64,000 nucleotides of DNA from the NCBI RefSeq assembly GCF_020509005.1, contig NC_063018.1, positions 4,464,001 to 4,528,000 of the forward strand, given 5' to 3'. The notes under the pieces are model-generated. The model saw only the letters and a program-made list of their open reading frames with translations. It had not been told where the DNA came from and searched no databases. Below are positions 35,101 through 46,356 of this stretch, piece by piece (within the stretch, counting starts at the first letter, position 1; every line of letters begins with the position of its first letter). The translations under genes and the position numbers were made by a program. The stretch is from Fulvia fulva. Its lineage: Eukaryota; Ascomycota; Dothideomycetes; Mycosphaerellales; Mycosphaerellaceae.

Positions 35101-37969
35101 GACCACTTTCGTCGAGGTCGCCGATCCCGACATCGATGTCGTCTTCGCACAGGTAGTACACAAATCGACACCACTGCGTTTTGCAGAGTCTTCTGCATCA
35201 GATGTCGACGAGCTCGGTGCCAAGATCGAAGAGATTAGAGAAGACGTCCGAAGCTCTCACGCGAGGTCATCTCCAACACGTCTCAGCATTGTGAGAGTCG
35301 GTCGTGACCAGTATTTGATACTGTCGCTGGCCCACGCGCAATACGATGGTCACAGCCTTGCGCTACTGCATCTGGATGTCGCAAATGCCTATCAGGGTAC
35401 TTTCGAACCGAGACCTCTATATGATGAAACGATCGACCTAGCTCTCAGCGCCATCAATGACAACGCGCTAGACTTCTGGCGGAGTACCCTGACGGGTGCC
35501 AAGATCACTCGGTTCAGCAACGCTCAGGATGATGCCAATACCGCCACTCACTATCGAGACCGCACCTCATCAACATCTGGCTCTGCAGCCCGTGCCATCT
35601 GCAAGAGACTTGGCGTGTCTGTTCAAGCTCTCATGCAGACTGCTTGGTCGCTACTGCTGGCCCACTATACTCAGGAGTTTGAAATTCTTTATGGGCTCGT
35701 ATTGAGCTGTAGAGACAGTGAGCACGCCCAGGAAGTCTTATTCCCGACCATGAACACGGTCCCGATGCGAGCCACGCTCCACGGGACTGGTGTAGACATG
35801 CTGCGCTCCGTGCAGGCAACAATCAACGATGTGCGCCAATATCAAAGAACGCCGCTACGAGCTATCCAGGCCGCATGCTCCAAGGTGATCGACACATCTG
35901 GATCACTATCGCACGGCGGTCTGTTCGATACTTTGTTCATCTATCAGCATCACGAGCAACATGGAAATGAGCAGGACTCTAAGCTCTACGAGTCGGTAGA
36001 TGGAAGCTCGAGCATCGAGTATCCTATTGCTGTAGAGGCCGAAGTGGTTGAGGATGAGATCATGATCCGCGCATCATGTAAAGAACAAGCGCTCGATCAA
36101 CGTGCGACTGAAGGTCTGCTCAAAAAGTTCGATCACGTCCTAGACTTCCTGGTCAGCTCTGCGGAGAAGCCACTGATGGACTTCCAGCCCGGCCGCGTTT
36201 CGATTTGTGGGCTGCCCTCTTTCCCCATGCGTGACGAATCCTTGTCGCGCCAGACCACCAATGTCACCATTCATGACGCTGAAGAAGACGAAGAGGAAAC
36301 AGATTCTCCACAGCTGGCTTCTATACGCGCGGCGATGGCCCGGGTGGCCAAAGTGCCAGAAGGCGAGGTGACATCGCACTCCAGTATCGATTCGCTCGGG
36401 ATTGACTCGATATCTGCCATCAAGGTAGCGGCGCTGTTACGAAAGCAGTCAGTCAAGCTATCAGTCAGCGAGATGCTCAAAGCCCAGACACCGCTTCGCA
36501 TGGCGCGATCAGTACAAAGTGCTTCAGCAAACCCTCGCCCCAACGGTGTCACATCGAAGGAAGTCATCTCCACTGCTTTAGGCGGTATTGATCGCCAGCA
36601 TGTCGCAAAAGCTGCTGGAATTGAGATGGAAGATATTGAAATGATCATGCCTGCCACTGCCGGACAAGTCTACATGCTGTCGATGTGGCAGAAGACTGGA
36701 GGCGAGCTGTTTTGTCCGACATTCAGCTACCATCTCAAGGGCAAGAGCTCAACCACTGATGTCAAACGAGCTTGGCATCAAGTTGTCCGAAGCAACTCAA
36801 TCCTGAGGACAGTCTTTGTGCAGCCACCTGGCGGGCAAGACTTATTGCAGCTCGTCTTGACTGAGCCCGCGAACAGCTTTTCGGTCGGCAGCGGTGAGCC
36901 CAAGCTTGACTCGCAACCTCTGGTCGCACTGAGAATGGAGCCTGGCGAAGGCGCTACCTTGCTCAGGCTCAAGATTCAACACGCTTTGTATGATGCTGTA
37001 TCTCTTCCTCTGCTGATACACGATTTGCAAGCCGCTCTCAATGGCCAGCGATCCGCGATGCCCAGCATCAATTTCACGGACTTTGTGGCACAGGCTGTGA
37101 GTGCTGATGTCCGAAGAGCACGCGAAGACTTCTGGACTCGTTACCTTGCAAATGTTACGGCCCTGAAACTGCACAAGCCACGACCTAAAGGCAGCAGGAA
37201 AGTGCAAGTCTTTCAACCTTCAGTCTTCACTTCCTGTGACCAACTGCGGCAAAAAGCCAGGTCTGCTCAGGTCACAGTGCAAGGCTTGTTGTTCGCAATG
37301 TACGCAAAGATATACGCATTGCACGCCGATGGCTCTGTTCCTGCAGAAGATGTCGTCTTTGGAGTGTACCTTGCCAATCGGTCGCAGCTGGCCGAGCTCG
37401 ATAGACTGCCAGCGCCAACTCTTCACCTAGTGCCAATTCGGGTAGGATCGCCACGCAAGAAGAATCTCTTTGCTTTAGCCAATGACATCGACAATGACCT
37501 TCGAGACATTGGCAAGGCGGACAATGCGACAGCGTCACTCGAAGAAATAAGGCGATGGACTGGCGTCAAAGTGGATAGCTTTGTGAACTTCTTGAACCTG
37601 CCGGACGCTGACGAAGAAGAGACGGACAAGTCAACAGATACTATTGACATTACACAAGCAGATGACGAATGGTCTTCAGAAGTGAGTCGTGTGGTGGAAC
37701 GTCCAGCGACTTCTGGAAGTGCGCCGGAGTCTCTGCGCAACTTTGCTGTCAGTGATGCTTATCAGGTAAGTGAATCAAGTGCCCAGGCTAGCGGTGACAA
37801 GACACTGACAAATTACTCACAGCATGCGGTTGATGTCGAGATATCGATGGACAACCACCGACTCGGTGTTGGCTTCTTCTGCTTGGAAGACATCTTCAGC
37901 CTGAATGAAGCTCGAACAACAATCGAGGAGATCAAGGAACAGCTCAATGGGCTCGTGCATGACATGTAG
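23178..37969 (+). CDS. sidC: Ferrichrome-type siderophore NRPS (SidC/NPS2 lineage)
   Basis: Three exons, 23178-24485, 24539-37765 and 37823-37969, give 4893 residues. Module order is A-T-C / A-T-C / T-C / A-T-C / T-C / T-C. Adenylation domains: A1 (YTSGSTGQPKG, about residue 178), A2 (FTSGSTGEPKG, 1231), A3 (YTSGTTGTPKG, 2862), each with the GPTE/GPSE and TGD/SGD motifs. Six carrier sites near residues 567, 1638, 2198, 3271, 3827 and 4393. Condensation motifs near 764 (HHALFDQ), 1854 (HHAIYDG), 2403 (HHALYDA), 3480 (HHATYDG), 4034 (AHAQYDG) and 4583 (QHALYDA). There is no thioesterase; terminal T-C units are thought to reload modules and cyclise the hexapeptide in this family. Substrates are probably N5-acyl-hydroxyornithine plus Gly/Ser/Ala, not resolved here. 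The last intron is in frame but has GTAAGT and CAG borders. Confidence 0.93.
28644..28690 (+). repeat. In-frame NGHANGHV repeat in the NRPS
   Basis: A 12-bp unit (AAYGGNCAYGYN) occurs about four times inside the second condensation domain, encoding NGHANGHVNGHANGH. It sits between the PWYNIREP segment and the HHAIYDG motif, probably in a surface loop. Confidence 0.8.
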
Positions 37970-38732
37970 ATTTGAGACGAAGTTATATTGCGTGGCGTTT
38001 TTGGGGGTCTTCTGCATAGCGAAGGATAGAGTGAGCATAGATCTGAACATAGGTTGTACATAATGGTGCCGGAGACATGACCAAGTGAAACCAGTGTCTG
38101 TGCGGCATTCTGGAAGGTTTGCCATGCGTTGGCACCACCTCCCTCGCTGCATTCCACCTTTGGTCGGGCGCGCGATAGTTCCCTTCGCTGACACCTGGAC
38201 ATCCTAGATCGCTCACTCTTCTAGGACACACCTTCGATGATTCAGTAAGGGTACCACCAGCCTTTGTGTTCTAGCTGGTCCGCAACATGTACCCATTCAA
38301 CTTGCTGGTAGGGCAGATTTCTCAGTCCCGAGTGTCACGCATGCACGCGATCCGTAAGCGGAGACGACCAACGATGTGAGTGGTTGAGCTGTACGATCCG
38401 CCTAAGGTCATTTCCCACGGACTATGGCCGGTAGTGAGCGTACGCCTGTGGTGTGGGGCTTTCACGTAGTAGAATGCCATATCCAGCTGCACACCGCTGT
38501 GTCAGCCCATATGATTCAGCCCGATCGCGACAAGAGAACCCAAGTGGGCGGGCAGACCAGACCAAACCAAGCTCTGCCAAGATTCAGCCCATAGTCGACC
38601 CATGGTGTGCGACAGACAAGCAACACTCGCAGGGATCTTGGCTCTTCGATTGCTTGGGGACGATGACATGACACATTCCATGTCGTCGAGTGGGCGTCGG
38701 GCAATAGTTAGGATGCTGTGGCATTGAGTCCT
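37970..38732. other. Intergenic
   Basis: The 3' flank of the NRPS gene. Only short, unsupported frames are present. Confidence 0.5.
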
Positions 38733-40367
38733 TCAAAGGCAACACTCTGCTTGATCCCAGGGCCGCTGGCAGCGAGAGCCACGGAGCTGTGGCGGACGAG
38801 GAAGTACGCGAGAGGGAATGTGGCATGATGATATCTTGGAGTTGCATGAGAGGTATGGACCTGTCGTCCGCATTGCGCCGAATGAAGTGAGCTTTGTCGA
38901 TAAAGCGGCGCTTGTCCAGGTGTACGGGCACAGTACTGGGTGGGACCAGGAAGGTATCATTTGCGCGGCACAATCCAGGGACGACATCTGCTGATTCTCT
39001 TGACAGATTTCCTGGTACGATGTCTGGTCCATCGCTGGGAGCGACAAGACACACATGGTATGGTGTTCCAGAGTCGGTGGTTCTATCTCTGGTGCTAACA
39101 TTTGTTGCAAGGTCTTCAGCGTCACGGGACCCGAAGCGGCATTCGTTTCTCCGCAAACGACTGGCCACTACCTACTCCATGTCAACACTGCTATCCCTCG
39201 AGCCGAAGATGCAAGAAGTGGCAGACGTCATGTGGACCAGACACTCCATGCCGTGGCAAAGCGAGGCGGGATCGTCGATGTCCAGGATGAAACCTCGCAC
39301 TTCGCCTTCGACATCGTCAGCAAGCTGGGCCTGGGCGAACGCTTTGGCTTCGTTGACCAGTCTGCAGTCGGAGTTGACCACATTATCCCTTCGGTCCATG
39401 GGTTCTTCTACATTAGCGCCCTTCTTGGGTACATCCCTGGGCAGGTATGGTGGGTGCAGAACTCGCTCTCGCAGAAGCTGCTCAAGGCCTTCGCTCCGCC
39501 TTGGATGAACGGAGCAGCGAGCTTCAGAGCGTGGACAGACCAGCAGGTCCGGAATCGCATGGATGAGGAGAGGAAGACTAGTGATCATGATCGAGACATG
39601 CTCGACCACTTCGTTGATATGAAAGGCTTGAAAAGCCAATTTGCCACGGCCGCGGAAGTCCAGATCGAGGTCGGGAATCTAATCGGCGCCGGAGCAGACA
39701 CATCAGCAATTGGTATCGCAGTCGTCCTCGGTCAATTGGCTACACATTCCGAAGACTATCGCCGCATACAGCAAGAGATCGACACAGCCTACACAGAGCA
39801 TAACGCCGATAAGTCGTAGTCTCTAGCCTTCAAAACAGCATCAAAGCTGCCATACTCCAAAGCTTGCACCAAGGAGGCGATGAGGATGCGTCCAAGTATC
39901 CTCTAGCAGCTTCCTCGGGAGGCACCCGCTGAAGACATCGAGATCGCCGGCCACTACATCCCTAGCAGTGCCACGCTTTCAATGTCCCCGATCGCGCACA
40001 ATCCAAGTCGAGAGATCTAGGGCCATGATGCAGACGAGTTCCGCCCAGGCCGCTGGATTGTTGGAGAGGGATACTCGAGTGAGGAGTATGTGCGTGAGAT
40101 CGAGAAGTATAGCGTCTTGGTGAGTGGCTCCAATGTAAGAACACCAACACAAAGCTAACCTCTTAGTTCGGATTCGGATCACGGACGTGCATTGGGAAGC
40201 ATCTTGCCCTTATCGAGGTCCATAAGTTCGTCGGGCAGTTCGTTCGCCACTTCGACTGCGAGCTCGTCAACAAGGAAGTGCCCTACGTGCGCAGGTCGCA
40301 GTGGTTCTGCTTGCAGGAAAATTTGCTGGTGAAGCCTCACGAGCGTCATCGGAGTAAGACCCCATAG
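38733..40367 (+). pseudogene. Cytochrome P450 pseudogene
   Basis: Most of a P450 can be followed on the + strand: LIPGPLAARATELWRTRKYA (38751 on), then after a frame change LELHERYGPVVRIAPNEVSF, an intron, SWYDVWSIAGSDKTHM, DPKRHSFLRKRLATTYSM, then in another frame SHFAFDIVSKLGLGERFGF and the I-helix-like IGAGADTSAIGIAVVL. After the TAG at 39817 it continues with EAMRMRPS (K-helix), DADEFRPGRW and, after an intron at 40120-40166, the haem-binding FGFGSRTCIG and a normal C-terminus. Further TAG codons lie at 39904 and 40018, and there are at least two frameshifts. The membrane anchor is missing. Relatives are the pisatin-demethylase-like microsomal P450s of fungal secondary or detoxification metabolism. 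It cannot give a full protein as it stands. Confidence 0.85.
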
Positions 40368-40563
40368 GAGTCTTGTCAAAAAGCGCGAATAGGTAGAGAC
40401 ATCCTAGGCTGGATTGCAACAGGTACGAGGAAGGCCCAGTCCGCTGGTTCGGGCTTCCATGCAATTAGGGCTCTTTGGACTTGGAGTGTGTCTCCTCTAG
40501 GAGATCAGCGATAGAACGCAGTACGGTCCCCATCCGGGCTGTGACTATGAGACAGTTTTAGCA

Positions 40564-42734
40564 TCAGCCGTTGCAATCATGATCACGAAACTCACCTCCC
40601 CAGACCCACTCATCACAGAACAACGAGAAGAAGCGTGCTACTGCCGCCGCCATCGAACCCTCGGGCTCGATATTGCAGCCCTCATGCTCAAGCGTAGCAG
40701 CGACGTGGTCTCGGAGTGCTTGCTCGCCAGACTCTGTGTCAGTACTGCTCTCGTGCAGCCACTTTGTAAGCAACAAGACCGAATCCCAAGCAGCAATCAC
40801 ATGTTCGAAACTCCACACGAGACCCGCCGTCTTGCGGATCAGCAATATGCCACCTCGGTCCTGGAAGACAAAGGTTTCGAATACGTTCTCCACGGCAGCG
40901 AGAGTTGCAGGAGTGCGAGGTATGGGCTCTTGGATGTAGTCACGCATAGCAGCCGTACTGGCAGCAGTATCACCTCGCAACATAGCTGATCGATCGGTAG
41001 TCGCCAGGGCTGAACATGAACGGCTGTATGCAATCCGAGAGATCGCGCTTGCGTTGAACAGAAAGTCTGATCTTGGCTCGATTGACCCCGTCAGAGGTGG
41101 CGCACCATCTTGTAGTAGTCGCCTGGATGCTGAGAGGCCGTGAAGTATGCTCTCAGACCCTGATCCGCCGAAGCTATTGGCACTATGCCATGTATGGACT
41201 GAAAAAGCGTGCATCAAAACCGTGACCGCAAACGTTGAGCTAGTCGGCAGATGGGCTAAGGTGGCATGGTCATCGCTGCAAAGCACCTCGACAGCCGCCT
41301 TGATTGTAGGTGATGGCTGCGCGTCGCCAACCGATACCTGCCACTCAGCCGCCGTGGTCGCCCACCACAGTGTGTCGTGGCACGAAAGCTGAACATCACC
41401 ATGCAAGGGGACCGATACGCCGGGTCGGATACCATAAACGGCCGTCGACAAATTGCACGCGACCCAGATACCGTGAAGTAAGCGTCGATGACTTTCCAAC
41501 CGCAACCAGCCTGACCAGCCGATCGAAGAAGCAGGCAATTGGCTCTCACGCTGTACGTTGCGCGCTATACTGTGATATGCATTGGCCAGTCTACCCTGCC
41601 TCCCAATGGCATTTTCGGACACTTCGCGATTGCCACTAAAGGCACCGAACAGCATCAGGAGGAGCAGGGTCCTAGCATCGGCTAATTTGATGGTCTGTAT
41701 GTTGTCGACAGCTGCGTCCGGTGAGGCGAGATCTCCGGCGTAGAACAGATCGGCGCATGTCTGGTCGGATACGAAGGTGGCATCGGGAAGACTTGCTTCT
41801 GCTGCAAGGTACAGATATGTGGCTACCTTGCGCTCCAGACGATACAATGCACCGATTGCCGCCATTGCTAGCAGTAGCTGAGGTGGTTCATCAGTGTATT
41901 GAAAAGTCGGCTGATGGATCAAGGGCAAGTGGACGTTGAAGGATTCGAAGTAGGCTGCTAAGCATACGCGGACCAGGTGTGTGCTGGGAGGGTTTGTGTT
42001 ATCGATGAGAGAGGGACCGGGAGTGTGGTTGAGGAGGTCCTTGACCACAGACTCTGGGACAACGGCGGCAGATTCTTGATCGTTATTGCTCATCGCTGCT
42101 TCACCAGAGCTGGAGGCTGTCGGATCCTCTGCTGTCTGCCTCATGACGGTGGCGTTTGCACTCTGCGACGGCTGAGTCACGGTCCAGTCCCAAGCATCTG
42201 CGCCATCGCTCGGCATTCGAAGTGCTGGATCCAAGAACTCCTCGAAGCCATTCGCAGAAGGTGCTGCGTAGTGTTCAAAGTTCTCGATGGCTTGTGTCGA
42301 TGGGTATGTCGGTGATACCGTGGCCGCCAAGGACTCGATGCCATCCCAGGGCTCATTGGTCTGTGGCGAGAGCACATCGTTCATGCCAGACTTTCCACTG
42401 GTGGGACTAAGATGGTTACTCGCAATGGCCGTGCTCGGTCTTCGCACACCGGTGGGAGATCGTGTAGGAGAGCCATCGTTGGCGTGCAAAGTCTTTTCGT
42501 GCCGGGTGACGAGATCTCTGCGTGCGAAGCACTTTTGACAGAATCGGCATTCAAACGGCTTCTCGTTAGTGTCTATATCTCGATCAGTACTGTCGCGAAC
42601 ATCATCTGGTATTGTGGGCTCAGCTCACGGCTCCGAGAGTGTCTCTGCCAATGTTCTCTCCGCTTGAAAGACTTGGGGCAGTATTCGCACTGGTGCTTTC
42701 TGATCCCAAGTGGGCCATCTCGCGCGTCTGTCAT
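40564..42734 (-). CDS. C2H2 zinc-finger transcription factor with fungal_trans domain
   Basis: Two exons, 42734-42629 and 42572-40564, give 704 residues. The 56-bp intron (GTGAGC...TAG) splits the first finger's last His codon. Finger 1 is CEYCPKSFKRREHWQRHSRSH and the linker TNEKPFE leads to finger 2, CRFCQKCFARRDLVTRHEKTLH. A Ser/Pro-rich region follows (residues 65-220). The fungal-specific regulatory domain comes next (LVRVCLAAYFESFNVHLPLIHQPTF, MAAIGALYRLE, ADARTLLLLMLFGAF). The combination of two N-terminal C2H2 fingers with this domain is common in ascomycete regulators of metabolism. It lies tail to tail with the P450 pseudogene, so it could once have controlled that gene or the siderophore cluster, but nothing in the sequence shows this. 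Confidence 0.88.
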
Positions 42735-43491
42735 GGCCTTTCCGACGAGTGTGGAGGATCAGCCCCATCATGTGACCGGCATGTCTGGTGGACTTACAAA
42801 AGACTTCGACGTTGCTCGAGCGTCGCGTTGAGCACAACCGGCACCGGTGCTCCTCGGGATCGTGGCTGGAAGTGCCGCACATTATGCACGCTAAGAAAGT
42901 GGAGCTGCATAATTGTGAATCGTGCCGTGATGAAAGTGGAACACGTCCTTTCGCGTGTGTACAGCGACTGAAGAAAATGCTAGACTACAAATGTGAATAG
43001 CGACTCTACGACTCGCCTGGGAAGGCGACATCTCGCAGACGGCCTTCATGTCAGACGCGTACGCATCTCGGCCAGCGGCTGCTGCCGAACCAAGCATAAC
43101 GTACCCTAGCCTGAGGCATCTAGTGTTGAGGCAGCGTGCTTGAAAAACCACCGGTACAACGACAACATGGTCTACAGGCGAGTTTGTAGCCTCGTGGTTA
43201 TAGAGTTGTGTCACATGTAGCCATCTCATAATGCTTGCCAACTTTTGCGCTACAATATATATATATATATATCTGTTGAAACCACTTCCCGAAGGATGTG
43301 ACTATCAACCAGTCCACATTGGCCCCGTCCTCCTGACCATCGCTTCGACGTGACAATGAAACTGCGAACCGCGTCGAAACAGCCATGATCCTGCTCCCAG
43401 AGCATTAATTCAACGCCGAAAGCTATGCAAGAGACTCAAGACACAGTACCCTTTGACCCATCCCATCCCAACCCCCAGTCCTCACCCACCC
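42735..43491. other. Intergenic with TA microsatellite
   Basis: The upstream region of the transcription factor. A TA dinucleotide run lies at about 43254-43271. From about 43440 the + strand becomes almost pure C/A, the left half of a skew-switch zone. Confidence 0.5.
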
Positions 43492-44492
43492 TCAAAAAAT
43501 CGCAACAACATTCGGCGGACTCGCCACACCCCCAGGCACATAATTCACCTTCCTAACCAAAAAAACCCCTCCACCTCCCCTGCTCCTCACACTCCGCTGC
43601 CAACTTCTCCAAATCAAAAAGCTCCCCAATCGGCATCCCCCGCCCCGCCAACATGACCTCATGCAAATGATACTCCTCCTGCGTCGGCTACGCCTCCCAT
43701 GACGGATGGTCCCCCGCACACGCTGAGAAATTCTCCCACATGAACGCCATCATGTCTTCGGATTGCTCGACGCCTGTGAAACACAGGAGTGATTCCGAGC
43801 GGAGAGACTCGAGAGAGGGGCGGGAGAGGAGCGAGTAGGCGTGGAGGTAGCCGGTGCGGAGGAGGAGGAGGAGGAGGATGATGTCGCCGTGGTGGATTGG
43901 GGGTGTTTTTGGGAGGCGGCGACTTGTTTGAGGGTTGCGGCGCTGATGGAGGCGGCCGAGAAGGCATCGTTGTGGGGGAGGTTGTTCTTTAGGCGCCAGG
44001 TGTGATAATCTAGTAGGATTCCGCGTCCTACAATGCCTTTCTCCGCCCACGCGCCGATTCCTAGGTTATCCGTCTTCTCGACCCCGTTCCGGCCGTGGAT
44101 CTCATCCATCGTCACACCATTATACAACACCCCCTCCTTCTGATACCCAAAATGCCGCACCCCATCCCACTGGGAACTACTCTGCGTATTGAAAGTCCAG
44201 ACATCATCATTCACAATCCTCGGTGATTTCTGGTACGCGGTCTGCTCGGAACTTTGCCGGCCGAAGAAGGGCAGGCGATGGGCCAGTCGAGGTTTATGCG
44301 CGTGCCGGTGCGGATTTCGGAGGCGGCGCGCGCGACGACGGCGTCGGTGAGGCGGTTTAGGGTGCCGAGTTGGTCGGTTGGGTCGTAGAGGCCCCAGGCG
44401 TTGTGGTGGGGGCCGGATTTGTCGAGGGGGAGGGAGGAGAAGGGGGGGATTGGAATGGTGGTGGTGGTGGTGGTGGTGGTGGAGGAGGACAT
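43492..44492 (-). pseudogene. Putative cyclase-family protein (kynurenine formamidase-like), broken
   Basis: Starting MSSSTTTTTTTT at 44492, the frame reads AWGLYDPTDQLGTLNRLTD and GTRINLDWPIACP. A frame change follows, then FFGRQSSEQTAYQK, DDVWTFNTQSSSQWDGVRHFGYQ, GILLDYHTWRLKNN, and another change before LLLRTGYLHAYS and FTGVEQSEDMMAFMWEN. A TAG stands where Gln would be expected (EA-stop-PTQEEYHLHEV). The C-terminus (GMPIGELFDLEKLAAECE, then NYVPGGVASPPNVVAIF) is again in a different frame. The order of blocks is exactly that of the cyclase family (PF04199), metal-dependent hydrolases related to arylformamidase. At least three frameshifts and one nonsense codon abolish it, unless these are assembly errors. 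Simple repeats (GGT, GGA) lie inside it. Confidence 0.8.
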
Positions 44493-44799
44493 TGTGGGTG
44501 ATGGGAGGACCTTGATGGATGGGATAAGAGGTGGAGCTGAGAGGAACTTACTGTTGTGCTGTTTGCCTATAATGAAGCTTGAGCTTGGGACTGTTGCATG
44601 TCGAAAGCCCCTCTCGTCGCGACGGCGATGTCGCTGTGTGAGAGCTGGAGATGAGGAGTGATGAGTGGGGAGCGGAGAGAGCTTGGCCGAGCATGGCATT
44701 TCCGCTTAAAAGTTCATTTATCCGCCTATGTCTTCATTCAAACGAGACGTTACGTTGAATCAAAATAGATACTGTAATACATCATACTGGCGATTCTAT
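44493..44799. other. Short intergenic stretch
   Basis: Upstream of the cyclase pseudogene and downstream of the DUF3445 gene. No feature is seen. Confidence 0.5.
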
Positions 44800-46024
44800 T
44801 CAACTCCTCAGATACTCAGCAACAGGCTCGCGCCACACGACACCTCGCTTGTAAAAATCCATCTCGGGCACGTTTCCCTGCGACAACCCTTCCATCGCCT
44901 CTGCTAGCTGCTCTGCATAGCCGTCCTTCTTGACGTCGGCCAGAGTGTATTGATACGTCTTGAACGAGAACACCAGGGCTTTCGTCTTTGGAAGTCGAAA
45001 CAAAGTCTGTCGTTCTGAGCGCAGTCGGCAGTGTTTGATCACCACCTCCTTCCGTTGTCGGAGGATGTCATCTTTCAGGTTCTTGTCGTCGGACTTTGTG
45101 TCGTCCACGTCTTTCTCCTCAGCATACATGTCCGTCTTCCCGTTGGCATAGAGGTGGTTGCCGCCCTCTGTGAACAACAAGGGGTGCGTTGTCAGCGCCC
45201 AATTCGAGCGTTTCACAGCTCGCCCGCATTCGATCTTTGCGAAGAAGCGATCCATCGACTTTTCAAGCTTGGCCTTGTAGCCCGGCACGGGAGTGTGAGT
45301 TTCAGAGAGCGGTAGCCCAAGTTTCTTCTGTGTGCTGAAACCAGATGGGAAGCACGTCACGAATGCCTCCAGGTGGTAGATGGGTGAGCCATCTGCCGCT
45401 GTTGAAGACGGCAGAAGGAGCAGGAAGTCAGTGTCGATGTGGTCACCCAGGGTACGTAGTGCTGCCATAGGTGATTTTGGCTGAGAAGGAATGGTTTCGC
45501 TGTTGACGGTGTTTAGTGTGCCTTTTGCCGTTCGATGATATATTCCTGGAAAGCGCTTTGGCAAGAAAGTGTTGATCATCCAGTCATAGAGCTCAAGGAC
45601 TGCCGGCTCGCAGACATAGTTGCAGCGTAGTGTGGCATCGGGGTGTTCGTCCATGACAGTGCGGCGGGTCTTAATTCGTTCGGCGTAGGTGTTGTCCATG
45701 GCCAAGATGTCTGAAAGAGATATGTTCTCTAGCGCTATACCAGCTTGTGTCAGTCGTGAACGCGGGGTGCGCAATGTTGGGTGCATGCTTACCCATTGTG
45801 AGATGGTACTTTGGCTTCAATGGCGAGTTCCTTATTGGCGATGTTGTAGACCAATCGAAGTCTTGCAGAGGTTCGATATCATGGTAAGGGTCCTGTTCGG
45901 GAGGTCGACTCTTCTCGTCAACATTGCCTCTCACTTGCTGTATGTCTCGCGATCGGATGATATGCCATAGGATGTATAGCACAGCAGAGATGGCAGGTAA
46001 GAGACAGACCACGATCAGGTCCAT
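44800..46024 (-). CDS. DUF3445 protein (haem-dependent oxidative N-demethylase-like), membrane-anchored
   Basis: Two exons, 46024-45793 and 45734-44800, give 388 residues; an alternative acceptor 9 bp earlier (45744) is also in frame. The N-terminus is a single transmembrane anchor (LIVVCLLPAISAVLYILWHII, about residues 3-23). The family block follows: SPLKPKYHLTMG, LAMDNTYAERIKTRR, ELYDWMINTFLPKRFPG, DTDFLLLLPSS, YHLEAFVTCFPSGF, LGLPLSETHTPVPGY, MDRFFAKIECGRAVKRSNWA, CRLRSERQTLFRLPKTKALVFSFKTY. PF11927 members include the alpha subunit of a bacterial haem-dependent N-demethylase. In fungi the substrate is unknown, so no reaction can be assigned. Length is typical for ascomycete members. Confidence 0.85.
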
Positions 46025-46356
46025 ATTGCCGGCTAAGCAGTAAGGCCGTGGAAGAAGCTGATGTCGGCAGCAGCTTGACGATCGACTCCGAGACGACTCT
46101 GCCTTAGAGAAACCTGTTGACTTGCTTTGGTCAGAGTTGAGACTGTGCGACCTCCATGTGTTGATATGTATCTGAGATCCAGTGGCCAGAATGTGTGTGG
46201 AGTAGTCGGAATGACGAACAGCCAGTAATGCGCGGCAGCACAGCTCGAGCTCAACGCCTGCAGCTGCCGGAAGTGGAAACACTGTCCTCGCGTGTGGAGC
46301 TTATCTTTACTGTGACGCTCTTCGCCTTTGCGTTGGCCATTATTGCGCTGCCTCCG
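46025..46356. other. Intergenic
   Basis: The upstream region of the DUF3445 gene and downstream of a small hypothetical gene. Nothing was recognised. Confidence 0.5.
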
